A stretch of DNA of 20,727 nucleotides from CALZJC01 sp041574955 (GTDB lineage Bacteria; Acidobacteriota; Thermoanaerobaculia; Multivoradales; JAHEKO01). This document shows, one piece after another, positions 1 to 8,394 of the stretch. A program made the position numbers and the translations under genes. The notes beneath the pieces are model-generated. The model saw nothing but the letters and a program-made list of their open reading frames with translations. It was not told the DNA's origin and searched no databases. The number at the start of each line of letters is the position of its first letter. Positions within the stretch are counted from its first letter, which is position 1. The DNA lies in NCBI GenBank assembly GCA_041574955.1, contig JBFGNS010000079.1, forward strand, positions 1-20,727. The letters are read 5' to 3'.

Positions 1-66
1 AGGATACTCAGACCACCGCGCAAGCTGCTGCGACAGGACGGATCTCTGAGTATCCTGTCACCTTCC
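1..66. repeat. Palindromic repeat, copy 1 (left arm cut by window edge)
   Basis: This stretch matches 113-178 at 65 of 66 positions; the only difference is A at 12 versus G at 124. Bases 1-11 (AGGATACTCAG) are the exact reverse complement of 46-56, so the unit is a long inverted repeat. By comparison with copy 2 the left arm should continue 6 bases beyond the window start. The single mismatch falls in the first loop base, so the paired arms are unchanged. No ORF is supported here. The likeliest class is a dispersed intergenic palindrome of the REP type; a pair of operators is the alternative. Confidence 0.85.
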
Positions 67-106
67 GAAGCCAGCACAGGTCCGCACAGCGCGCCGCAGA
101 AACAGC

Positions 107-174
107 GGTGACAGGATACTCAGGCCACCGCGCAAGCTGCTGCGACAGGACGGATCTCTGAGTATCCTGTCACC
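107..174. repeat. Palindromic repeat, copy 2 (17-bp arms, complete)
   Basis: The left arm 107-123 (GGTGACAGGATACTCAG) and right arm 158-174 are perfect reverse complements over 17 bp, separated by a 34-nt spacer. The spacer contains a second GACAGGA (144-150). It can pair with TCCTGTC (165-171), which lies inside the right arm, so two mutually exclusive hairpins are possible. The same arrangement occurs in copy 1 (32-38 with 53-59). The two copies are in the same orientation with a 112-bp period. The right arm ends 37 bp before the boxD start codon. Confidence 0.85.
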
Positions 175-176
175 TT

Positions 177-185
177 CCTGTCACC
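177..185 (+). repeat. Extra half-site of the palindrome arm
   Basis: CCTGTCACC at 177-185 repeats the outer end of the right arm (166-174) only 11 bp further on. It may be the remnant of a third repeat unit or a duplicated recognition half-site. It overlaps the likely -35 region of boxD. Confidence 0.5.
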
Positions 186-205
186 CCGGTCCCACCCGCT
201 ACAAT
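178..205 (+). promoter_or_regulatory. Putative boxD promoter, close to leaderless
   Basis: TACAAT at 200-205 is a good -10 hexamer. CTGTCA at 178-183, 16 bp upstream, resembles a -35 element (TTGACA) and lies inside the palindrome half-site. The ATG at 212 follows the -10 by 6 nt, which is about where transcription should start, and no Shine-Dalgarno sequence precedes the ATG. This is a reading from sequence alone; the -10 is more convincing than the -35. Confidence 0.45.
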
Positions 206-211
206 CCCCCC

Positions 212-1770
<1,559 letters not shown>

Positions 1771-1774
<4 letters not shown>

Positions 1775-1800
1775 CCGGCACCGCCGAACGCTTCAGGATA
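1771..1800 (+). promoter_or_regulatory. Weak candidate promoter for the SDR gene
   Basis: TTGACC at 1771-1776, overlapping the boxD stop codon, is followed after 18 bp by AGGATA at 1795-1800. This could drive the SDR gene separately from boxD. The match is modest and read-through from boxD is equally plausible. Confidence 0.25.
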
Positions 1801-1838
1801 GAGATCCCGCCGCCGCCGCCCCGCGGAACGCGCTCCCG

Positions 1839-2921
1839 ATGGCCACCCTCTTCGTCACCGGTTTTCCCGGCTTTCTCGGCTCTTCGCTGCTGCCACGGCT
1901 GCTCGGCCGCGCGCCCGAGGACGAAGCCGTCTGCCTGGTGCAGGCCAAGTATCGCCGGCAGGCCGACGCGCGGTGCGACGCCATCGAGCAGGCCCATCCG
2001 GGCTGTGCCGGCCGCATCCGGCTGGTCGAGGGCGACATCACCGCTCCCGGCCTCGGCCTGGGCGGCGAGCTGGCGGCCGGCGTGCGCGAGATCTACCACC
2101 TGGCGGCGGTCTACGACCTCGGCGTGGAGCGCGAGGTGGGCATGCGGATCAACGTCGACGGCACCCGCAACGTGCTCGAGTTCGCCGCCGGCTGCCCGCG
2201 GCTCGAGCGGTTCCAGTACGTCAGCACCTGCTACGTCAGCGGCCGCTGGGCCGGCATCTTCGGCGAGGACGACCTCGACAAGGGTCAGCAGTTCAACAAC
2301 TACTACGAAGAGACCAAGTTCCTGGCCGAGGTCGAGGTACAGCGCGCCATGCGGGGCGGGCTGCCGGCGACCGTCTACCGGCCGGCAATCGTGGTCGGCG
2401 ACAGCCGCAGCGGCGAGACCCAGAAGTACGACGGACCGTACTTCGTGATCCGCTGGCTGCTGCGCCAGCCGGGGGTGGCGGTGCTGCCGATGGTGGGCGA
2501 CCCGACGGCGGTGCGGGTGAACCTCGTGCCGCGCGACTTCGTGATCGACGCCATCTCCCACCTGAGCGGCCTCGAGACCTCCGCCGGCAAGGTGTACCAG
2601 CTCGCCGACCCCGCGCCGCTGACCGTCGACGAGCTGCTCGACGAGATCGGCCGCGCCACCCGGCGGCAGATCGTACGCGTGCCGACGCCGGCGCTGGTCG
2701 CCAAGACGGCGCTCGACTGGGTGCCGGGGCTCGCCTGGCTGATGCAGATTCCGTCGAGCACCATCGACTACTTCGTCCACCCGACCCACTACACCAGCGA
2801 CCAGACCCGTGACGACCTCGACGGCAGCGGCATCGCGGTGCCGCCGCTGCCGAGCTACCTCCAGCGGCTGGTGGACTTCGTCCGCCTGCACCCGGAGATC
2901 GGCTCCGCCGGGATGAGCTGA
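1839..2921 (+). CDS. Extended SDR family NAD(P)-dependent reductase (acyl/thioester reductase-like)
   Basis: The 360-residue product has an N-terminal Rossmann fold with TGFPGFLG (residues 7-14), acidic EGDI at 64-67, HLAA (87-90), a catalytic Ser in VST (Ser129) and the active-site pair Tyr156/Lys160 in YYEETK. The TGFPGFLG signature and length resemble the NAD_binding_4 (male-sterility/fatty acyl-CoA or thioester reductase) branch of extended SDRs rather than sugar epimerases. Residues from about 190 form the variable substrate-binding part. The substrate cannot be named. Its place downstream of boxD suggests acyl-CoA or aldehyde metabolism, by inference only. The ATG at 1839 gives a natural ATLFVTGFPG start. 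It converges with the next gene: only 18 bp separate the two stop codons, and that gap begins with the GC palindrome GCCGGCCGGC at 2922-2931. Confidence 0.75.
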   Translation: MATLFVTGFPGFLGSSLLPRLLGRAPEDEAVCLVQAKYRRQADARCDAIEQAHPGCAGRIRLVEGDITAPGLGLGGELAAGVREIYHLAAVYDLGVEREVGMRINVDGTRNVLEFAAGCPRLERFQYVSTCYVSGRWAGIFGEDDLDKGQQFNNYYEETKFLAEVEVQRAMRGGLPATVYRPAIVVGDSRSGETQKYDGPYFVIRWLLRQPGVAVLPMVGDPTAVRVNLVPRDFVIDAISHLSGLETSAGKVYQLADPAPLTVDELLDEIGRATRRQIVRVPTPALVAKTALDWVPGLAWLMQIPSSTIDYFVHPTHYTSDQTRDDLDGSGIAVPPLPSYLQRLVDFVRLHPEIGSAGMS

Positions 2922-2939
2922 GCCGGCCGGCCGCGAACG

Positions 2940-3569
2940 CTACTGGCCGCCGCCCAAGGCGTAGGCGCTCATCACCACCGGCTGCTGGTCGCCGGCGGCT
3001 ACCGCCGCCGACGCCACCAGCGCCGCGGGCTCGCTCCGGCTGGCGGCCACCAGCGCCGGCAGCCGCTCGAGCGGCAGCCAGCGGTTGGACTGGCGGCCGT
3101 CGACGGTCACGCCGAGCAGCAGAGCGCGGCCCTGGGCAGCGTACAGCTTGAGCTCGCCGGCGTAGTGGACGTCGTCGTTGGCGAAGTGGTGCAGCTGGAC
3201 GCGGGTCGAGCCGTCGGGCTCGTGATAGGTCACCCGCACGCTGGTCTCGCGACGCGACCAGTGCTCGGCCACGTTGCAGTCGCGGAAGCTGGCCGTGCTC
3301 AAGAGCTCGAGGGTCATCAGCGTGCGCCCGCCGGTGGCGACGCGGTACATGCGGTGGCCGCGGCGCAGCATCCACTCCAGCCGCTCGCCGCCCAGCCGGG
3401 CGGCGCGCTTCGCCCACTTCTTGCCGCACGCCTTGTAGGCGCGATGCAGCTCGAAGCGGGTCCCCTTATCGTCGGCGGCCGCCGGCTCGGTCAGGCCGGT
3501 GAGAGCGGCGAGGGCCAGCACGGCCAGGGTCAGGGTTGTTCGGTCATCGAGGCGCTTTGGTCGACGCAT
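2940..3569 (-). CDS. Exported protein of unknown function (209 aa)
   Basis: The start chosen is the ATG at 3569 because GGGAGG lies 8 nt upstream on the coding strand; the longer open frame extending to 3692 has an unlikely N-terminus. The protein opens with a basic n-region (MRRPKRLDDR), a hydrophobic core and a cleavage-like site around EPAAADD (near residue 33), so it is probably exported through Sec. The mature part is basic at first (ACGKKWAKRAARLGG) and then mixed alpha/beta, with two cysteines (in ACGKK and RDCNV) that could form a disulfide. It includes the stretch VRVTYHEPDGSTRVQLHHF. I recognise no family. It stands alone between a convergent SDR and the kinase gene, 278 bp from the latter's stop. 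Confidence 0.7.
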   Translation of the reverse strand: MRRPKRLDDRTTLTLAVLALAALTGLTEPAAADDKGTRFELHRAYKACGKKWAKRAARLGGERLEWMLRRGHRMYRVATGGRTLMTLELLSTASFRDCNVAEHWSRRETSVRVTYHEPDGSTRVQLHHFANDDVHYAGELKLYAAQGRALLLGVTVDGRQSNRWLPLERLPALVAASRSEPAALVASAAVAAGDQQPVVMSAYALGGGQ

Positions 3570-3847
3570 GGCCTGGTTCCTCCCATCGAAGCCTGTTGCG
3601 TTGCCTTGGCGCCTCCAGCTCTCGGTCTCGGTTGCCTCCAGCCCGCTGCCAGAGCAACCGGAGTGCCAGGCCCGCCAGCCGCAACGCGGCATGGCCGCGA
3701 TAGCCCAGGCCCCGGAAGGGGCCGTGACACGCGGCTACGGGGCCACGCCGCGCCGTGACGTGGGCCCGATGAGCCGCCGCCGTGACAAATATCGGGAGCC
3801 CGGCGCTGGCGTGGTGCCGCCGGCCGTCACCGCGCCGCCGCGGTCGC
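3570..3847. other. Intergenic region with short direct repeats
   Basis: This 278-bp gap lies downstream of the kinase gene and upstream of the 209-aa exported protein. It holds that gene's ribosome binding site (GGGAGG, coding strand). It also has three direct copies of GCCGTGAC at 3721-3728, 3752-3759 and 3779-3786 and a related inverted GCCGTCAC near 3823. I see no convincing gene, RNA or U-tracted terminator in it. Confidence 0.4.
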
Positions 3848-6466
3848 CTAGAGCCCTTCGATCAGCAGCAGGTCGTTGACCAGCTCGCCGCGAGCGACGG
3901 CGACGCGCGTCAGGTCGGGGGAGACCTCGAGCGCGAGGATCCGCTCGTCGGCGAAGAAGGTGACCTGCTCCTCGGAGCCGGTCTCGACATCCACCCGGTA
4001 GAGGTTGCCCACTCCGTCGACGGTGCGCGCGATGAGCAGCGAGCGGTCGCTGTCCCACGGCGAGAAGGACTCGGAGTGGACGTCGAGCGCCGCCAGCGGA
4101 GGACCAAAGTCGGCCGGGTGGATCACCGTCTGCCAGCTCGCGGTGTCGGCGTTGCGGGCGTGGACCGCGAGCCGGCTGCCGTCGGGCGAGAAGCTGACCA
4201 GGTGGGCGTTGCCGTCGAACACCACCACCGGCTCGCCGCCCTGCCAAGGCCGGCGCACCAGCTCCAGGCCGTCCTCTCCCAGCCGCTGGTAGAACAGCCA
4301 CTCGCCGTCCGGCGACAACGACGGCCGGGTGGCGAAGCGCTCCAGCGACGTCAGGCGCCGCAGGCCGGAGCCGTCTCGCTCGACGGTGTAGATGCCCACC
4401 TGAGGGTCGCTGCGCCAGCCCGACAGGAAAGCGATCCGGCCGTTGCGGCTGGCGGCGGGTATGGCGGCCCCGGTGGTGGTCAGGCGGACCGCCTCGCCGC
4501 CCTCCGCCGGCGCCAGGAACAGATCCCAGTCGATGGCCACCGGCGCCGCGTAGACCAGCGTCTGGTTGTCCAGCCAGGCGATGGCGTCGGCGCCGTCGGC
4601 GCGGCCCGAGGTGGTCCTGACCGGGCGCGGCCGCCGCGGGTCGTCGAGCGGCACGATCCAGATCTGGGAGCGGAGCTCGTTGCGCACCGTGGCGAGCAGC
4701 CTGCCATCGGCGGTGAGACTGCTTGCCATGTACTCGCTCGAGTCGTGGATCAGGCGGCGGCGAGTGCCGCTCTCGACCTCCACCCGCCACAGCTGGAAGA
4801 AAGCACCGTCGGAGGCGGCCAGCACCAGTGCGCGACCGTCGGGGCTCCACTGCACGTCTCGGATGCCGGCGAACCTGGTGGGCAGGAAACTCAACTCGCC
4901 GCCCTCCGCCGGCAGCAGCGCCAGATGGTAGCCCTGGGCGTCGGTGACTACCAGCGCGAGGTTGCGGCCGTCGGGCGACCAGGCCAGGTCCTCGAAGTCG
5001 GCTTCACCCGAAAGCTCCGCCAGCCGTCGCGGCACACCGCCGGCCAGAGCGACCGCGTCCAGCTTCTGCCAGCGCTGGCTCATGTCGCTCCCCGGCACGA
5101 ACGCCACCCGCTCGCCGTCCGGCGAGATCGCCGGCCCCACCAAGATGCCGTCGAGCAGGCGCCGCGGCGTGCCGCCAAGCACCGGCAGCTCCCACAGCGT
5201 CTTGGAAGCGCCCGAGACGTTCTGCGCGTAGCGTACGAACTCACCGTCGGGGGTGAACTCGAGCTCGGTGAAGTTGACGTTCCAGCCGGCCGGCGGCACC
5301 AGCTCGAGGTCGGAGCCGCTGGCCACCTGCTGCAGCCTCAGGCTCCGCCCGCCGGCGCCCTCCGACTCGTAGGCCACGTACCGCCCGTCGGGCGAGACGG
5401 CTACCGTCCCGGGGTTGCCGCGCGGCGTCAGCCGGCGCACCTTGTAGGCCGGCTCGGCCGGCGACCTGTCCGGGCCGGTGAGGCGGCCGGCCAGCCACCA
5501 GGCGCCCAGACCGAGCGCCAGCGCCACCGCGGCCCCCAGCAGCAGCCTGGGAACCCGCCCCGCCGGCCGTGCCGCGGGCGCCGGCTCGGCGTGCGCCGCC
5601 AGCTCGCCCGAGGCCAGCGCCTGCCGGAGCTCGGCCAGGTCGTGCTTGAGGTCGAGCGCCGACTGGTAGCGTTGCTCCGGCTTCTTCTGCAGGCAGCGCT
5701 TGACGATGCGCCCCACGTCGCGCGGCAGCCGCCGGTTGCGCTCGGTGACCGCCACCGGCTCGTCGCGCAGGATGGCGGTGAGCACCGACATGTCGGTGTC
5801 GCCGTCGAACGGGCGCGCGCCGGTCGCCATCTCGTACAGCACGACACCGAGCGAGAAGATGTCGCTACGCGGATCGACCGGGCGTCCCTCGACCTGCTCC
5901 GGCGACATGTAGGCGACGGTGCCGAGCACCCGGCCCTCACCGGTGAGCGCCTCGGTGGGCTCGATGGAGGCGGCGCCGAGGCCCTGCACCGCGCTGACCT
6001 TGGCCAGCCCGAAGTCGAGGACCCGCACCCGCCCGGCGGTGTCCAGCAGGACGTTGCCGGGCTTGAGGTCGCGGTGGGTGACCCCCCGGGCGTGCGCCGC
6101 GGCGACCGCGTCGGCGAGCTCGACCGCGATCTGGAGGAACCGCTCGAGCGGCAGCCCGGCGGCGGGAATCGCCTCGGACAGCGGGCGGCCGTCGACCCGC
6201 TCCATCACCAGGAAGCTCAGCCCGTCGGCTTCCTCGATGGCGTGCAGGGTGACGATGTTGGGGTGCTGCAGAGCGGCCACCGCGCGCGCCTCGCGCTCGA
6301 ACCGTTCGCGCCGCTCGCGGTCGCCGGCCAGCTCCTCGGGCAGCAGCTTGAGCGCCACCTCGCGCTCGAGCTTGCGGTCGCGCGCCAGGTAGACCTCACC
6401 CATTCCGCCGCGGCCCAGCAGGCTCACGATCTCGTAATGGGCGAGGGCTCGACCGGGTTCGAGCAT
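3848..6466 (-). CDS. Membrane serine/threonine protein kinase with C-terminal PD40/TolB-like propeller
   Basis: The 872-residue protein starts with a complete Hanks-type kinase domain (about 10-285). It has the glycine loop LGRGGMGEVY (17-26), Lys40 in VALK, Glu59 of helix C, HRDLKPGN (131-138, catalytic Asp133), DFG (151-153), SPE (188-190) replacing the usual APE, and Asp202. A linker leads to one membrane segment (about 307-327), so the kinase should be cytoplasmic. The region after it (about 342-872) carries about ten repeats of the SPDG type (VSPDGRYVAY, ISPDGERVAF, WSPDGRNLAL, LSPDGEWLFY, FSPDGSRLAV), forming one or more beta-propellers outside the membrane. The propeller probably senses a ligand or protein; the ligand and kinase targets are unknown. 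It is flanked by gaps on both sides and looks monocistronic. No clear SD precedes the ATG at 6466. Confidence 0.92.
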   Translation of the reverse strand: MLEPGRALAHYEIVSLLGRGGMGEVYLARDRKLEREVALKLLPEELAGDRERRERFEREARAVAALQHPNIVTLHAIEEADGLSFLVMERVDGRPLSEAIPAAGLPLERFLQIAVELADAVAAAHARGVTHRDLKPGNVLLDTAGRVRVLDFGLAKVSAVQGLGAASIEPTEALTGEGRVLGTVAYMSPEQVEGRPVDPRSDIFSLGVVLYEMATGARPFDGDTDMSVLTAILRDEPVAVTERNRRLPRDVGRIVKRCLQKKPEQRYQSALDLKHDLAELRQALASGELAAHAEPAPAARPAGRVPRLLLGAAVALALGLGAWWLAGRLTGPDRSPAEPAYKVRRLTPRGNPGTVAVSPDGRYVAYESEGAGGRSLRLQQVASGSDLELVPPAGWNVNFTELEFTPDGEFVRYAQNVSGASKTLWELPVLGGTPRRLLDGILVGPAISPDGERVAFVPGSDMSQRWQKLDAVALAGGVPRRLAELSGEADFEDLAWSPDGRNLALVVTDAQGYHLALLPAEGGELSFLPTRFAGIRDVQWSPDGRALVLAASDGAFFQLWRVEVESGTRRRLIHDSSEYMASSLTADGRLLATVRNELRSQIWIVPLDDPRRPRPVRTTSGRADGADAIAWLDNQTLVYAAPVAIDWDLFLAPAEGGEAVRLTTTGAAIPAASRNGRIAFLSGWRSDPQVGIYTVERDGSGLRRLTSLERFATRPSLSPDGEWLFYQRLGEDGLELVRRPWQGGEPVVVFDGNAHLVSFSPDGSRLAVHARNADTASWQTVIHPADFGPPLAALDVHSESFSPWDSDRSLLIARTVDGVGNLYRVDVETGSEEQVTFFADERILALEVSPDLTRVAVARGELVNDLLLIEGL

Positions 6467-6611
6467 GCAGTGCGATACCGCCCGCCGAGGCTACCGCAAC
6501 GGCAGCCCGTCGGCGTGAGGGAAACTCCCCACCGCCGGGCGAGCGGCGTAGAGGGTTGGGCGCCGGTGGGGGCTTGTTTGTTTCACCATCCCGCCGCCCG
6601 CCTAGGTCAGG
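6467..6611. other. Kinase upstream region
   Basis: This gap separates the CBS gene from the kinase gene, both leftward. On the coding strand it ends with GGTATCGCACTG directly before the kinase ATG, a weak -10-like element with no SD. Purine-rich and GTGAAACAAACAAGC sequences lie further upstream. No small ORF with a credible start is seen. A hairpin at its right border is listed separately. Confidence 0.35.
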
Positions 6612-6619
6612 CTAGGCGG
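6598..6619 (-). terminator. Hairpin containing the CBS-gene stop codon
   Basis: CCGCCTAG (6598-6605) and CTAGGCGG (6612-6619) form a perfect 8-bp stem with a 6-nt loop (6606-6611). The TAG stop of the CBS gene (6612-6614) lies inside the stem. No T-run follows on the coding strand, so this is not a textbook intrinsic terminator. It could still protect the 3' end of the operon mRNA or mark its end. Confidence 0.35.
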
Positions 6620-7037
6620 CGTCGCTGCCGCCGGCCGGCGGGTGCTCGCGCCGCAGCTGCTCGGCGAATCCGCGGCAGGCGTCGCTGGCGGTGAAGATTC
6701 CCACCAGCTTGCCGCCCTTGACCACCAGCGCCGCGTCCTGGTGGCGGCGGGCCATCTCGTCGAGCACCAGATCGAGCGGCGCCGACAGGTCGACGACGTA
6801 GCCGGCGGAGCGCTCCACGTCGCCGACCGCCGCCTGGCGGCCCGACTCACCCGCCGCGGCGCGGTGGATATGGTGGTCGGTGATCAGCCCGACCGGCCGG
6901 CCGCCGTCGGTCACCGGCAGATGGCGGAAGCCGTGCTCGCGCATCAGCCGCCGCGCCTTGTCCAGCGGATCGCCCGGCTCGAGCGAGTACGGAAACGGCG
7001 TCATCACCGCCGCGATGCGCGGCATCGCGCGGCTCAC
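6612..7037 (-). CDS. Twin CBS-domain protein
   Basis: The 141-residue product consists of two CBS repeats and little else. Repeat 1 (about 11-60) holds MTPFPYSLEPGDPLDKA, FRHLPVTDGGRPVGLITD. Repeat 2 (about 71-127) holds VVDLSAPLDLVLDEM, AALVVKGGKLVGIFTASDA. ITD and TASD match the usual ribose-phosphate contact position, so adenine-nucleotide binding is likely. The protein probably acts as a stand-alone nucleotide sensor. The start is taken as GTG at 7037 because it overlaps the upstream stop by 4 bp (GTGA) and has GAGG 7 nt upstream. An ATG at 7025 is possible but has no RBS. It is the last gene of a coupled run. Confidence 0.85.
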   Translation of the reverse strand: MSRAMPRIAAVMTPFPYSLEPGDPLDKARRLMREHGFRHLPVTDGGRPVGLITDHHIHRAAAGESGRQAAVGDVERSAGYVVDLSAPLDLVLDEMARRHQDAALVVKGGKLVGIFTASDACRGFAEQLRREHPPAGGSDAA

Positions 7038-8029
7038 GGCAGCACCTCGCCGAGCGCGAACTTGTGGCTCAGGTACCGCTCCCGCCACGGCGGCGCGGTC
7101 TCGTCGAGCAGCTCGGCCAGCGCGGCACCGGCGGCGTAGAACGCCACCCGCCGCTGCTCGGCCAGCCGCGGCTCGGCGAGCGACTCGCGCACCCTCCGCT
7201 CGAGCTCTTCCACCACCTCGGCGAACGGCCGGAAGTCTGTGAACGAGCGCAGCGCCGGCGACGGCAGAAACCGCTCGGCGGCCAGCCGGGCGGTGCGCAG
7301 CTCGACGTAGCGCGCCACCCCCTCCTGCCAGAGCTGGAACGCCAGGTAGCGCCCGGCCTCGGCCGGCAGCGCCCGCTCGAGGGCGGCGAGCGCCGGGCGC
7401 ACCTCGGCGGCCGGCGCCCGGCCATCGCGCGCTGCCAGTAGCGCCCGGCAGAAGCCGGCGTAAAGCTCGCCGACCGCCGGATCGTCGTAGGGGAACGGGA
7501 ACTCGAGCATCCACATGCCGCCGGCACCGTGCTTCTCCAGGTCGAGCTCGGCGACCTCGCCGTAGTAGCCCGGGTCCGACATCTGGAGCTGGTGGAAGTG
7601 CTCGTGGAGCAGCACCGCCAGCCACGCCACCGGATCGAGTCCGGTCGCTTCGGGGCGGCCGATCACCACCACCGGCGCGCCGCCGAAGAGCGGGTAGGCG
7701 GCGCGCAGCGCGGGCGGCACGGTGCGCTCGCGGGTCAGCACCATGCCGCCCAGCAGCTCGTCCTCGCCGAGCGGCGTGAAGCCCTCGGGGCGGCGCTCAG
7801 AGCCCACCAGGTACTCGTGCGCCTCGCCTACCAGCAGCACCTCGAACGGCGCCACCGACCAGCCCGGCCAGATCGTCTCACCGAGCTCGGCGGCCAGCCG
7901 GAAGCCCTCCGACAGCAGCACCCGATCGGCGGTGGTCAGGCCGGCGGCGCCGGCCGCCGCCGGCAGCGCCACCAGGCAAGCCAGGCCGGCGACCAGCCTC
8001 CGCCGCACGCCGCCAGCGACCCGTCTCAC
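7034..8029 (-). CDS. Exported HExxH putative zinc metallopeptidase-like protein
   Basis: The 331-residue product begins with an Arg-rich n-region and hydrophobic core (MRRVAGGVRRRLVAGLACLV), then an Ala-rich cleavage region near residue 28, so export is likely. It carries HEHFH (142-146) in a hydrophobic helix (VAWLAVLLHEHFHQLQ), the zinc-binding HExxH signature. About 90 residues later LWQEGVARYVE supplies Glu236 or Glu243 as a possible third ligand, as in gluzincins. I cannot place it in a named peptidase family, and the distance and context leave substrate and activity open. The start is GTG at 8029, overlapping the upstream TGA by 4 bp (GTGA). The downstream CBS gene is coupled in the same way, so the three proteins are probably made together. 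Confidence 0.7.
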   Translation of the reverse strand: MRRVAGGVRRRLVAGLACLVALPAAAGAAGLTTADRVLLSEGFRLAAELGETIWPGWSVAPFEVLLVGEAHEYLVGSERRPEGFTPLGEDELLGGMVLTRERTVPPALRAAYPLFGGAPVVVIGRPEATGLDPVAWLAVLLHEHFHQLQMSDPGYYGEVAELDLEKHGAGGMWMLEFPFPYDDPAVGELYAGFCRALLAARDGRAPAAEVRPALAALERALPAEAGRYLAFQLWQEGVARYVELRTARLAAERFLPSPALRSFTDFRPFAEVVEELERRVRESLAEPRLAEQRRVAFYAAGAALAELLDETAPPWRERYLSHKFALGEVLP

Positions 8030-8394
8030 GGCTCGGTGGCGCCGCCCAGCCGCACCGTCAACCGCTGCGCGTGGACCAGCTCGCCTCCGTCGCGCAGCTC
8101 GGCCAGGTAGCTGGCGGTCTCGCCGGCCTGGTCGACGCCGATCGAGATCTCCACCAGCAGCCCCTCGCGGCTGCCGGACTGGACCTTGCCCTCCTCGCCT
8201 CCCAGGAAGATGATGCGCGGCGCGGCCACCACCTCGCCGGTGGCCAGCTCGGTGACCCGGGCCTCCGCCACGAAGGTGTTGTCGCTGTCCCGCAACGGCT
8301 GCAGATCCAGCTCGATCGCATAGCCGCTGCCGCCGGCGACGGCGGTGCCGGCGGCCAGCAGCACGGCGGCGAGCATCGTCAGGACTTTCTTCAT
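8026..8394 (-). CDS. Small exported beta-rich protein of unknown function (122 aa)
   Basis: The start is the ATG at 8394, preceded by a strong AGGAGG 7 nt upstream; the open frame continues further up but without a credible start. The N-terminus (MKKVLTMLAAVLLAAGTAVAGG) is a clear Sec signal peptide with AVA-type cleavage near residue 20. The mature roughly 100 residues alternate hydrophobic and polar positions (YAIELDLQPL, FVAEARVTELATGEVV, LLVEISIGVD, QRLTVRLGG), as in a beta-sandwich domain, with no cysteine. It loosely recalls the small beta domains with the pattern GEVxxxPRI...GxxxxxxSG seen in envelope proteins, but I cannot assign a family. It overlaps the HAD gene before it (ATGA) and the HExxH gene after it (GTGA) by 4 bp each. 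Confidence 0.75.
   Translation of the reverse strand: MKKVLTMLAAVLLAAGTAVAGGSGYAIELDLQPLRDSDNTFVAEARVTELATGEVVAAPRIIFLGGEEGKVQSGSREGLLVEISIGVDQAGETASYLAELRDGGELVHAQRLTVRLGGATEP

Noticed and set aside
1..185. Possible CRISPR-like direct repeats
   Set aside because: There are only two units of about 66 bp, each a long palindrome, with no regular short repeat-spacer pattern and no cas genes.
3721..3786. Three GCCGTGAC repeats as an operator array
   Set aside because: The spacing is irregular (31 and 27 bp) and such 8-mers are expected by chance in GC-rich DNA; kept only as a note in the intergenic entry.
3782..6694. 970-codon open frame on the + strand opposite the kinase gene
   Set aside because: It is antisense to a gene with intact kinase motifs. 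Its product is low-complexity Arg/Gly/Gln-rich, as expected from GC-rich codon bias.
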